NCBI GenBank assembly: GCA_016839385.1
Contig: JAEOUK010000251.1
Location: forward strand, 1 to 6,907
Direction of reading: 5' to 3'
DNA from: Promethearchaeota archaeon
GTDB lineage: Archaea; Asgardarchaeota; Lokiarchaeia; Sigynarchaeales; MK-D1
DNA: 6,907 bases
This document shows, piece by piece, positions 1 to 5,604 of the stretch. Both the position numbers and the translations under genes were made by a program. The notes under the pieces were generated by a model. The model saw only the letters and a program-made list of their open reading frames with translations. It made no database searches and was not told the DNA's origin. Each line of letters begins with the position of its first letter. The stretch's first letter is position 1.

Positions 1-506
1 GCACCTTCTCGAAGAAATTCTGGTGTCATACAAACTCCAAAATCCTTACCTGCTTTTTTATTGGATTCTCGTTCTATAATTGGAATGACATGGGAGTCTG
101 TAGTTCCTGGAATGACGGTGCTTTTTATCGAAAAAGCATGATAGGTGGTTTTATTCCTTAATGCTTTACCAATATTATGGGATGCGGAATGAATTTGAGA
201 AAGATCGATATGTCCTGATTCAGATGTGGGTGTACCTACACAGATAAATGTAATTTCAGTTCCTCGAATTGCTTCTTCTGTATTTGTAGTTGCAGAGATA
301 AGACCTTTTTCTACACCTTCATGTAATAATTCCGGTAGTTGATCTTCATAAATTGGAGATATTCCATTTTTAATTGAATCGACTCGTTTTTCACTCACGT
401 CCACACAAATAACTTTAGTTCCAAATTTAGCTAGACTAGCGGAAAGACATAAACCAACATATCCCATTCCAACAACTGATACTGACTTTCTCTTAATTTC
501 TCTCAT
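1..506 (-). CDS. Nucleotide-sugar dehydrogenase, UDP-glucose/GDP-mannose type (partial, N-terminal part)
   Basis: The 168 complete residues present form the NAD-binding half of a UDP-glucose/GDP-mannose dehydrogenase, a cytoplasmic enzyme family that oxidises the C6 alcohol of a nucleotide sugar to the acid in two NAD-dependent steps, feeding polysaccharide and glycan synthesis. Visible motifs, counted from the ATG at 506: GMGYVG dinucleotide loop (13-18), the ribose-binding acid D36 after a hydrophobic strand, CVGTPT (89-94), KSTVIPGTT (128-136) and TPEFLREG (161-168; the family usually has NPEFLREG). The catalytic Cys and sugar-binding domain lie beyond the left edge. An in-frame ATG at 515 adds three residues, but a TATA-like box at 528-535 places transcription start near 505, so 506 fits a leaderless message better. 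The substrate (UDP-glucose, UDP-ManNAc or GDP-mannose) cannot be decided from this half. Family call is firm. Confidence 0.93.
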   Translation of the reverse strand, partial: MREIKRKSVSVVGMGYVGLCLSASLAKFGTKVICVDVSEKRVDSIKNGISPIYEDQLPELLHEGVEKGLISATTNTEEAIRGTEITFICVGTPTSESGHIDLSQIHSASHNIGKALRNKTTYHAFSIKSTVIPGTTDSHVIPIIERESNKKAGKDFGVCMTPEFLREG

Positions 507-525
507 GGCAACCATTCTGAATTAT

Positions 526-537
526 TCTATATATATT
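526..537 (-). promoter_or_regulatory. TATA-like promoter of the nucleotide-sugar dehydrogenase gene
   Basis: On the minus strand the run AATATATATAG lies about 25 bases before the ATG at 506. That matches archaeal TATA-to-start spacing for a leaderless transcript, and no Shine-Dalgarno motif is seen before either ATG. Position-based inference only. Confidence 0.5.
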
Positions 538-593
538 ACAGTGGGATGCTCTTTATGAGGTTTTTAGTACATTTAGGAAAAAACTTAACATAC

Positions 594-601
594 AAAAAAA
601 A
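594..601 (-). terminator. Oligo-T terminator after the membrane protein gene
   Basis: Read on the minus strand there is a run of eight T about 55 bases past the stop of the 656-1516 gene, with another run of six T near 577-583. Oligo-T tracts without a hairpin are typical archaeal terminators. The tract lies between this gene and the dehydrogenase promoter, so the two genes are probably transcribed separately. Confidence 0.45.
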
Positions 602-655
602 GAGAGTTAAAATTGATAAGTAATCTTTTCGAGGAGAATTTCGAGACTAAATCAC

Positions 656-1516
656 TCATGATTTTTCAATTTTGATAACAATTTTTGGGTATTTCAATTT
701 GCGAAGTAAGTGGTTTTTTACTTTCGGAGCTAATTTAAGGTAGATCCACATTGAAAAGAAGAAGCTTCCAACCAGGAAAAACGGTTCTAAAATCAACAGT
801 ATTCCTAGTTCAATGCTATCTCGGAATATATTTTCTTTTACAAATAGAAGAATGTACAATAATGGCGTAGAAATACCTGCAAATCCTTTAATAATCTGTA
901 TGAAATAAGACCCGATCCCCCGCACATCTAATGAGTCTGTCAAAATTGAGTTGCTTGAAAGTTCTGTATAATTTTCCTTTTTCATGAAAATTACTCCTGA
1001 ATCGTCTAAAAACCATGCTGGTGTCATCAAAAGGACACTAATAGGTGTAAGGATAAATGAAATAGCAGCAGTTGAGTAAACAATTGAATTTTCAATATAT
1101 AAGGGTATATTCCTGTCATTTAAAAGATTATTCATTGCTATGCTTAAGGCAATAGATAACATCGCTGCATAGAATGCTCTTGAGAAAAATTCACCAAGCG
1201 AAAATTTTTTTTCAAGTTTTTTGATATGTATTGGATATTTTCCTAATTTCATCCATTTAGCCACTAAGATGTAAAGTCTAACCAATACCGTCGAAAAAAG
1301 AACTGAAGTAACTTGAAAGACCATCGGAGCTATGAACGTAAATAATAAATCTACAATGAAACCACCTGGAAATAGAGTAAGATTGTTGCCACTGGTTCCT
1401 CCTTTAATAACAAAATATATCAATGCGGAAATATAGATGAGGAATAAAATAAAACACACAAGAGCACCAATTAAAAACGAATTTGTTCTCTTTTTTTTAC
1501 TTGTTGTCTTGATCAT
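656..1516 (-). CDS. Multi-pass membrane protein, function unknown
   Basis: A 286-residue integral membrane protein I do not recognise. The N-terminus is basic (KTTSKKKR), then hydrophobic segments follow at about 14-37, 51-87 (long enough for two helices), 113-132, 145-170, 203-227 and 236-262, giving about six or seven helices. The C-terminal tail (263-286) is rich in Lys and Arg, so by the positive-inside rule both ends are probably cytoplasmic if the helix count is even. The segment after the fourth hydrophobic region, TPAWFLDDSGVIF (about 165-177), is the most motif-like part and the best handle for a family search. There is no transporter, protease or kinase signature. It starts with ATG at 1516, with an AATATTTTTA box at 1541-1550 about 29 bases upstream, and is divergent from the small CxxC gene. 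It could be a Yip1-like or transporter-related family, but I see no decisive motif. Confidence 0.8.
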   Translation of the reverse strand: MIKTTSKKKRTNSFLIGALVCFILFLIYISALIYFVIKGGTSGNNLTLFPGGFIVDLLFTFIAPMVFQVTSVLFSTVLVRLYILVAKWMKLGKYPIHIKKLEKKFSLGEFFSRAFYAAMLSIALSIAMNNLLNDRNIPLYIENSIVYSTAAISFILTPISVLLMTPAWFLDDSGVIFMKKENYTELSSNSILTDSLDVRGIGSYFIQIIKGFAGISTPLLYILLFVKENIFRDSIELGILLILEPFFLVGSFFFSMWIYLKLAPKVKNHLLRKLKYPKIVIKIEKS

Positions 1517-1540
1517 AACCCTATTTTAAAAACTCATACG

Positions 1541-1550
1541 TAAAAATATT
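1541..1550 (-). promoter_or_regulatory. TATA-like promoter of the membrane protein gene
   Basis: Minus-strand AATATTTTTA sits about 29 bases before the ATG at 1516, predicting a transcript that begins within a few bases of the start codon. A second AT-rich run (TTTTTAAAAT, near 1523-1532) is too close to the start to be the main box. Confidence 0.35.
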
Positions 1551-1570
1551 GACAGCTAGTTTTGTGTAGA

Positions 1571-1580
1571 ATTTTTAAAT
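1571..1580 (+). promoter_or_regulatory. TATA-like promoter of the small CxxC protein gene
   Basis: ATTTTTAAAT is centred about 24 bases before ATG 1600 and 27 before ATG 1603, so transcription should begin at or next to the start codon (leaderless). This is the main reason for rejecting the in-frame TTG at 1597 as the start. Confidence 0.5.
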
Positions 1581-1599
1581 CTGAATTGCACTATTATTG

Positions 1600-1839
1600 A
1601 TGATGCCAAGAAAAAAGAAAAAGTATTTATTTCCACAATGTCCGCGATGTAATTTAAAAATGCGAATTATGTTAGATCCTGATGAAGTGGAATTTGAAGA
1701 TGGAGGATTTTACTTGATCGTGCATGCTCATGGTGATCTTGATGTAGATGCTCATGCGGTAATAATAGAAGTAGATAACAATTTTGGCATTCGAGGACAA
1801 TTACTTTCAGATATTTTTGAATATACTTATGATATATGA
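1600..1839 (+). CDS. Small CxxC protein with an HGD/IIEVD core, function unknown
   Basis: A 79-residue soluble protein starting MMPRKKKK. A basic N-terminal stretch leads into FPQCPRCNLKM (about 11-21), one CxxC pair that could be half of a zinc-binding site or, with the nearby His residues, part of one. The rest looks like a small beta-rich domain: FYLIVHAHGD (about 37-46), then HAVIIEVDNNFGIRG (about 52-66). I associate the pattern Cys pair, strand, HGD, then hydrophobic strand with (V/I)D.N..(V/I)RG with short uncharacterised proteins in Asgard genomes; this is from memory and uncertain. The gene has its own TATA-like box, is divergent from the membrane protein gene, and ends 11 bases before the convergent stop of the activator gene. 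ATG 1603 is an equally possible start. No function can be assigned. Only two Cys are present, so a full zinc ribbon would need a dimer or other ligands. Confidence 0.75.
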   Translation: MMPRKKKKYLFPQCPRCNLKMRIMLDPDEVEFEDGGFYLIVHAHGDLDVDAHAVIIEVDNNFGIRGQLLSDIFEYTYDI

Positions 1840-1850
1840 GCTAATTACAT

Positions 1851-2621
1851 CTAGTTATTTGATGCTATTAACGCAGCTCCTAATGCCCCGGTAATTTGAG
1901 GATTATCAGGAACGAGAATTTCAAATCCTAATTCTTGCTCCAAGGCTTTTTTTACAGCACTATTCCAAGCCACACCTCCGCAGAATACTAAAGGAGGTTT
2001 TACATTGGTACGTTTAGCCATTGCTCCTACTCTACGTGCAATAGAAATATGAATTCCCATTGCAATATCTTGTTTTTTCGCGCCCTGCGCAAACAAACTA
2101 ATAACTTCACTCTCTGCAAAAACTGTGCAGGTTGAAGAAACTTTTTCAGGGCTAGTTGATGTGAGAGCAACTTCTCCTAAATTTTCAATTGGAATTTCAA
2201 GAGCAGTGGCCATTACTTCTAGAAATCTTCCAGTTCCAGCTGCGCATTTATCATTCATCTGAAAATCGATTACTTTCTTTGTCGTGTCATGAATAATTAT
2301 AACTTTTGAATCTTGCCCTCCAATATCTATAATGGAGTTCACATCCGGGAAATAATATTGCACACCGCGAGCGTGAGCTGTAATTTCTGTGACTTTCTCA
2401 TCTGCAATATCTAATGAATGTCTACCATATCCCGTACTCATTATTTGGCTAATATCTTCTCTTTTCAAGTGATTTTTATTTAGAATTTGTACAAAAAGTT
2501 GATTTCCTGTCTCGTTGAATTGAAAAGAAGACCTATCGATAACAAAATCTACTAATTTACCTTTTTTAACCAAAGCTATCTTTGTCACAAGACTCCCTAT
2601 GTCCACACCAACGGTATACAT
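1851..2621 (-). CDS. ATP-dependent activator of CoA-thioester dehydratase/reductase (HgdC/BadF/BcrA type)
   Basis: This is an ASKHA-fold ATPase of the family that activates 2-hydroxyacyl-CoA dehydratases and benzoyl-CoA reductases: it hydrolyses ATP to push an electron from its [4Fe-4S] cluster into the partner enzyme. Counting from the ATG at 2621 (256 residues, close to the usual ~260), motifs are VDIGS (phosphate 1, about 6-10), TGYGR (63-67), ITAHARG (80-86), DIGGQDSK (99-106), MNDKCAAGTGRFLE (122-135), SSTCTVFAESEV (162-173), FCGGVAWN (213-220) and GALGAAL (245-251). C126 and C165 are 39 residues apart, the same spacing as the cluster cysteines I recall for Acidaminococcus HgdC, where the dimer shares one cluster. 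An in-frame ATG at 2675 would add 18 residues not expected in the family; a TATA-like box at 2704-2712 would suit that start, so the start is uncertain. No dehydratase or reductase subunits are present in the window, so it acts in trans or has another partner. It is convergent with the CxxC gene and divergent from the GTPase gene. Confidence 0.92.
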   Translation of the reverse strand: MYTVGVDIGSLVTKIALVKKGKLVDFVIDRSSFQFNETGNQLFVQILNKNHLKREDISQIMSTGYGRHSLDIADEKVTEITAHARGVQYYFPDVNSIIDIGGQDSKVIIIHDTTKKVIDFQMNDKCAAGTGRFLEVMATALEIPIENLGEVALTSTSPEKVSSTCTVFAESEVISLFAQGAKKQDIAMGIHISIARRVGAMAKRTNVKPPLVFCGGVAWNSAVKKALEQELGFEILVPDNPQITGALGAALIASNN

Positions 2622-2692
2622 TTGAGTTTTACTTAGACATCTAGGTACTAAAACATTTGTGAAACATAGTATCATTTCGTTAATTTCTTAGG

Positions 2693-2727
2693 CAAACAAC
2701 ACAATATATTTTCAAACAACATAATAT
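2693..2727. repeat. 15-bp direct repeat in the divergent activator/GTPase promoter region
   Basis: CAAACAACACAATAT (2693-2707) recurs as CAAACAACATAATAT (2713-2727), 14 of 15 identical, with a 20-base period, about two helical turns. Each copy ends in an AT-rich box. The first overlaps the minus-strand AATATATTG box (2704-2712, serving the activator) and the second contains the plus-strand ATAATATTT box (2721-2729, serving the GTPase gene). The arrangement suits a tandem operator or duplicated promoter element; no regulator is identified. Confidence 0.55.
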
Positions 2728-2729
2728 TT
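2721..2729 (+). promoter_or_regulatory. TATA-like promoter of the Roadblock-GTPase gene
   Basis: ATAATATTT predicts transcription start near 2751, leaving a leader of about 24 bases before ATG 2775. The leader contains GTGAG at 2762-2766, a partial match to the archaeal Shine-Dalgarno (GGAGGTGA) at a usable distance. Confidence 0.4.
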
Positions 2730-2774
2730 GTTCGTTGGGCAATTGATACAAACTTAATTTCGTGAGACTTTCTG

Positions 2775-3737
2775 ATGCAAAAACAACTTAATACACTAGT
2801 TAAGAATTTTATAGATTCTATAGAAAATGTTGATATGATTGCTTTAATAGACCATGATGGTCTAGTCCTAATGTCTATGCTAAAAGAAGCTGATGATGAT
2901 GTATTAGGGGCAATTACAGCCGCATTTGACATATTTATTGAGCGTATGAAAAAAGAATTTAGAGGATCTAGATTCATGAATATGATGACTCTTGGAGAAA
3001 GAAAGTTCTTTTTCGCTAGTGTGGGGGAAAATGCGATCCTTACGGTTGTTGCAAATGAGGCTGCTATAGAAAGTGAGATTCGAGTATATAGTGAACTAGC
3101 ATTAAGCCGTGTTGGACGGATTTTAGGGGGAGAAGAAGGTGTTTCCCTAGAGATTCCTGGAATCATCAAAATCATGAGTAAAATGAAAGTTTTTTCAAGA
3201 TTTAGAGACGGAAAACTACCAAAAGGTACATTTTCAATCAAAGTTATTTTATGTGGTGATTACCGAGTAGGAAAAACATCTCTTATTCGGCGATTTGTTA
3301 ATGATTCTTTTGAACAAAATTATGTTGCTACGATTGGGGTTGATATTTCAAGACGTGAAATGCGTTTTGATGAAAATTGCATTCTAAATTTTTTAATTTG
3401 GGACATAGGAGGTCAATTACAGCAAATGGCTCCATATCGTAAACGATTTTATAATGGTGCTCATGCCGCATTTCTAATTTTTGACAAAACACGTAATGAG
3501 AGTTTTGTAAATATTAAGAAATGGATAGATGATATCGACCGTCGTAATCCTCAAGGTATCCCGAAGATATTGATTGGAAATAAATGTGATTTAACTTTTG
3601 ATATTGAGGTAACAGATGAAGAAATCAGGGAATATTCTGAGAATTTAGGCGTTGAATACATCGAAACTTCAGCAAAAACAGGTGAAAATGTCGATCTAGC
3701 ATTTAAATATATTGCACTGCGTTCCATTTCACCTTAA
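2775..3737 (+). CDS. Roadblock/LC7 domain fused to Rab/Ras-like small GTPase
   Basis: A 320-residue two-domain signalling protein. Residues about 1-118 look like a Roadblock/LC7 domain: an N-terminal helix, then MIALIDHDGLVLMS, an amphipathic helix (41-63), strands around MMTLGERKFFFASVGENAILTVVA, and a long C-terminal helix. A linker (119-153) leads to a small GTPase (154-320) with all G motifs: G1 GDYRVGKTS (161-169), G2 Thr186 in YVATIGVD, G3 WDIGGQ (209-214) with the catalytic-type Gln214, G4 NKCD (269-272), G5 ETSAKT (297-302). The sequence after G3 (YRKRFYNGAHAAFLIFD) is Rab-like, while DIGGQ instead of DTAGQ recalls Arf/MglA-type switches. No C-terminal Cys is present, so Rab-style prenylation is not expected. 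Roadblock proteins are known GTPase partners (MglB for MglA; Ragulator subunits), so the fused domain probably regulates or scaffolds the GTPase in cis; that is inference. Start ATG 2775 is the first in frame. Confidence 0.93.
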   Translation: MQKQLNTLVKNFIDSIENVDMIALIDHDGLVLMSMLKEADDDVLGAITAAFDIFIERMKKEFRGSRFMNMMTLGERKFFFASVGENAILTVVANEAAIESEIRVYSELALSRVGRILGGEEGVSLEIPGIIKIMSKMKVFSRFRDGKLPKGTFSIKVILCGDYRVGKTSLIRRFVNDSFEQNYVATIGVDISRREMRFDENCILNFLIWDIGGQLQQMAPYRKRFYNGAHAAFLIFDKTRNESFVNIKKWIDDIDRRNPQGIPKILIGNKCDLTFDIEVTDEEIREYSENLGVEYIETSAKTGENVDLAFKYIALRSISP

Positions 3738-3785
3738 ATTTAATTGTAATATATCAAAGACTCATTCATCTAAATTTTAAATCCT

Positions 3786-4205
3786 TTAAGAAAACGCTTC
3801 CAAGATATCTGAAATAGCAGCTTTTATCTTCTCAGGAGATTCATTTAACAAAGATTTAATCAGAACTGTTTTATCATAATCACTTATGCTTCCAATGTAT
3901 CCCAGTAACTTCTCCAAATAGCGTTTTCTCTCAACTATATTCGCAGGTATATTTTCCAATATCGATTTTATAAACTCCACTGTATTCCTTGGTTCATCTT
4001 CAAAAGAGGATTGTTTTGATCTTGAAAAATCTTCTGTGGATTGAATTATATCGAATTCTTGAAGTCTTTTAAAAAAATCCCGTTTTATCATTGTTGATCG
4101 ATTGGGAATTGATTCATTTGTAAGTAAATTGAGTAATTGAACTATTTCCGATTCGATATTTTTTATGTAGGATTCGATTTTATCTAAATCAACTAAATCA
4201 GACAT
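3786..4205 (-). CDS. Helical protein of unknown function
   Basis: A 139-residue soluble, charged protein I do not recognise. Residues about 5-30 (DLDKIESYIKNIESEIVQLL) form an amphipathic helix, possibly a coiled coil. A Ser/Glu-rich, probably flexible stretch spans about 55-75. Residues 76-139 look like a compact helical bundle of three or four short helices, ending PEKIKAAISDILEAF. No Cys, no membrane segment and no catalytic motif are seen. The longest frame begins with a TTG at 4223, but ATG 4205 is preferred because an ATTTATTTT box at 4228-4236 is about 28 bases upstream, predicting a near-leaderless message. It lies downstream of the TBP-like gene on the same strand but 104 bases away with its own promoter, so it need not be co-transcribed. 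It faces the GTPase gene end to end with 48 bases between. Confidence 0.7.
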   Translation of the reverse strand: MSDLVDLDKIESYIKNIESEIVQLLNLLTNESIPNRSTMIKRDFFKRLQEFDIIQSTEDFSRSKQSSFEDEPRNTVEFIKSILENIPANIVERKRYLEKLLGYIGSISDYDKTVLIKSLLNESPEKIKAAISDILEAFS

Positions 4206-4227
4206 AGATAAGAAACTAAACAAACAC

Positions 4228-4236
4228 GAAAATAAA
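4228..4236 (-). promoter_or_regulatory. TATA-like promoter of the 139-residue helical protein gene
   Basis: Minus-strand ATTTATTTT is centred about 28 bases before ATG 4205. A minus-strand run of six T (4280-4285), between this box and the stop of the TBP-like gene, could end the upstream transcript. Confidence 0.4.
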
Positions 4237-4309
4237 TGCTTTTTGTGATGAAAAATCCATATTAACAGTCAAAATAAGGAAAAAATGGAGAATTAATCGA
4301 GTTGTATGT

Positions 4310-4912
4310 TTAATATACTAACTCAAAATCATAGATTTGTTGAATTAAATTTTTCAAAGAAGTTTCAAGGTGTTCTACAGAGCGGATGCCCAAGCAAATA
4401 ATTTTAGAATTTGAAAATAATAGGAATGCACCGCCTTCTTCAAGGTCTCGGATGATTGCTGCTGGGAATTGCTCTGGTTCATAGATGCAATTCATTAAAG
4501 TTAAGCATGCCATTTCCAAGTTAATTCTCTTGTTAAGATTAGTCATAGCGACAAAATTTTGAATAGATATATTGAATTCAGTATATTTTATTTTCGCTTT
4601 GTTAAGAACACGTTCGATTTTCTTTTTGATTTCTGGAATTTGGTCTTCACGTTTCAATCCTGTGATAATCATTTTTCCATTCTTGAATATTATCACAGAA
4701 ACATCTTCTATTTTGAATAATACGCATGGGAAACGGTTAAGTGATCGAACATCTGTGACTGCTTCAATTTTCGTGAAATCGATATCTTCTTCTGTTTTTA
4801 AACTTAAAATTCCCAAAGCCACGATGTTTGTAATTCGATAAGTGAACTCAATATCCTCAGAAAGTTCAGAATCTTCAACATATAAAGTCGTATACTCAGA
4901 GTATTGTTCCAT
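4310..4912 (-). CDS. Divergent TATA-box-binding protein (TBP-like)
   Basis: A 200-residue protein from ATG 4912 (the 205-residue form uses a TTG at 4927; numbering here is from that TTG). It carries the two direct repeats of the TBP saddle, which binds and bends the TATA box and recruits TFB. Repeat 1 (about 31-111) has ITNIVA, RFPCVLFKIED, IIFKNGKMIITG; repeat 2 (about 119-200) has IQNFVA, YEPEQFPAAIIRDL, LLFSNSKIICLG. All four DNA-kinking Phe positions are present (F66, F81, F154, F171). So are both central Asn (N34, N124) and the YEPE stirrup acids that contact TFIIB/TFB (E150, E152). Departures from normal archaeal TBP: an acidic N-terminal tail (about 6-28), loss of the NAEYNPEQ segment in repeat 1 (reads DVRSLNRF), Gly-to-Ala after FP in repeat 2, and Leu179 where a DNA-contacting Thr is usual. 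It is therefore probably an accessory paralogue and not the sole housekeeping TBP; that is inference. Confidence 0.85.
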   Translation of the reverse strand: MEQYSEYTTLYVEDSELSEDIEFTYRITNIVALGILSLKTEEDIDFTKIEAVTDVRSLNRFPCVLFKIEDVSVIIFKNGKMIITGLKREDQIPEIKKKIERVLNKAKIKYTEFNISIQNFVAMTNLNKRINLEMACLTLMNCIYEPEQFPAAIIRDLEEGGAFLLFSNSKIICLGIRSVEHLETSLKNLIQQIYDFELVY

Positions 4913-5095
4913 TATTGTACCCTTCAATTTGTTCGAATTTTTGTTATTGATTTTTGTCGGTTCTGTTTTCGGATAAGCATTGTCATTACGTTTTTTGTTA
5001 GAACCTTTCCAATGCTTTTTCTGAGAACCTTTTAAACTCCCACGATCTCGAATTTTTTTGTTTGGGAAAGGGGGTATTTCTGGATATATTTAAAT

Positions 5096-5145
5096 GCAAA
5101 TTGTATCTATGCAATTTGTATTGTGATATTATGTAGATATTACAT
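5096..5145. repeat. Cluster of dyads and helically phased direct repeats (operator-like)
   Basis: Within 50 bases: GCAAATTGTAT (5096-5106) and GCAATTTGTAT (5111-5121), which are near-direct repeats and also form a CAAATTG/CAATTTG hairpin with an 8-base loop; GATATTA at 5125-5131 and 5136-5142 (11-base period, one helical turn); and the ATGTA/TACAT palindrome at 5131-5145. The cluster lies directly beside the TATA-like run GGATATATTTAAATG (5081-5095). This is the layout of a DNA-binding site array, but no binding protein can be named. Confidence 0.4.
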
Positions 5146-5376
5146 TTTGTCGATTTCTGCTAACCCTTTTTGTACCTTTTGTCGACTTGAGTCGTTATTT
5201 GTCGTTCTCTGGAAAGCCCTTCATAGATAAGAATATCGTCGAAATCGTTGATTCAGTGCCAACTTTTGATAGTGTAATATGATCTCACCTATTTAAATGA
5301 TTGTATATTTCTGAAATCGTCTCGTTAATATCGGTTTTGAGAGAACATCTATTCCGAGAAGTGTCGGATCGACAAA

Positions 5377-5385
5377 AAAATATAT
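5377..5385 (+). promoter_or_regulatory. TATA-like box before the possible 54-residue gene
   Basis: AAAATATAT is centred about 24 bases before ATG 5405, the same spacing as at the leaderless genes elsewhere in this window. It counts only if the small frame at 5405 is a gene. Confidence 0.25.
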
Positions 5386-5404
5386 CGAAGAGTCATCCTT
5401 GGAA

Positions 5405-5569
5405 ATGGGAAATTTCATCGCGAACTTTCCAATCAAGAATCGCAAATTGTTCCACAACATATACTACGATCCCAGAGAAGTCGAAATTTTTAAACTGAAG
5501 TGTTTAGATTTCAAAGTTGAAAATTTTAACCTGTGCAAGAAATTCAGCAACAATAAATTACAATCTTAA
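5405..5569 (+). CDS. Possible small gene, 54 residues, unrecognised
   Basis: The frame is open from 5315 to the TAA at 5567-5569 (84 codons), unusually long for AT-rich spacer DNA, but the only ATG is at 5405, giving 54 residues starting MGNFIANFPIKNRKL. The part HNIYYDPREVEIFKL loosely resembles the NAEYNPEQFPGLVFRL segment of a TBP repeat, and FKVENF recalls the IxxENIV strand that opens a TBP repeat; both matches are weak, by eye, and may be chance. Codons ending in C are more frequent than in the neighbouring genes. For it: TATA-like box at the right distance and a series of T tracts downstream. Against it: short, no homolog recognised, basic and Asn-rich composition. It could be a real leaderless microprotein, a decayed gene fragment whose start is lost, or non-coding. 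Confidence 0.3.
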   Translation: MGNFIANFPIKNRKLFHNIYYDPREVEIFKLKCLDFKVENFNLCKKFSNNKLQS

Positions 5570-5604
5570 AGTAAATCATGAGTTATTTTATCTCCTTAAA
5601 CATG

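Larger units (their letters stand above)
4913..5404. other. Gene-poor region with short repeats and dyads upstream of the TBP-like gene
   Basis: About 490 bases with no convincing gene on either strand, unusual in this compact window. It holds TTTGTCG at 4953, 5146, 5178 and 5198, three of them extended as TTTGTCG followed by TTCTG-like sequence, and one inverted copy (CGACAAA, 5370-5376). It also holds AGAACCTTT twice (5000-5008, 5024-5032), a 7-bp dyad CAAATTG/CAATTTG (5097-5103, 5112-5118), GATATTA twice 11 bases apart (5125, 5136), and the palindrome ATGTA-GATAT-TACAT (5131-5145). TATA-like runs occur on both strands (5082-5094, 5288-5297; minus strand TTTAAAA at 5029-5035). No tRNA or rRNA is recognised. 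It could be a complex control region for the TBP-like gene, an unrecognised RNA gene, or decayed sequence. Confidence 0.5.

Noticed and set aside
2672..3241. 189-codon open frame on the minus strand
   Set aside because: It lies opposite the first half of the Roadblock-GTPase gene, whose domains are clear; its protein is Ser/Ile/Thr-rich with no motif, the usual look of an antisense shadow.
4572..4841. 89-codon open frame on the plus strand
   Set aside because: Antisense to the TBP-like gene, no promoter or motif of its own.
4930..4945. TTCGAAT, resembling a tRNA T-loop
   Set aside because: The flanking bases do not pair into a T stem, and no acceptor stem, D arm or anticodon arm could be found around it. 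A similar look at 6112-6120 fails for the same reason.
5004..5071. CCTTTCC and GGAAAGG as a possible stem
   Set aside because: Seven pairs across a 54-base loop with no supporting inner stem are easily explained by chance.
5301..5498. 65-codon plus-strand frame beginning with TTG
   Set aside because: It contains no ATG, has no ribosome binding site and no recognisable motif; the overlapping frame open from 5315 to 5569 is longer and better placed relative to promoter-like sequence.
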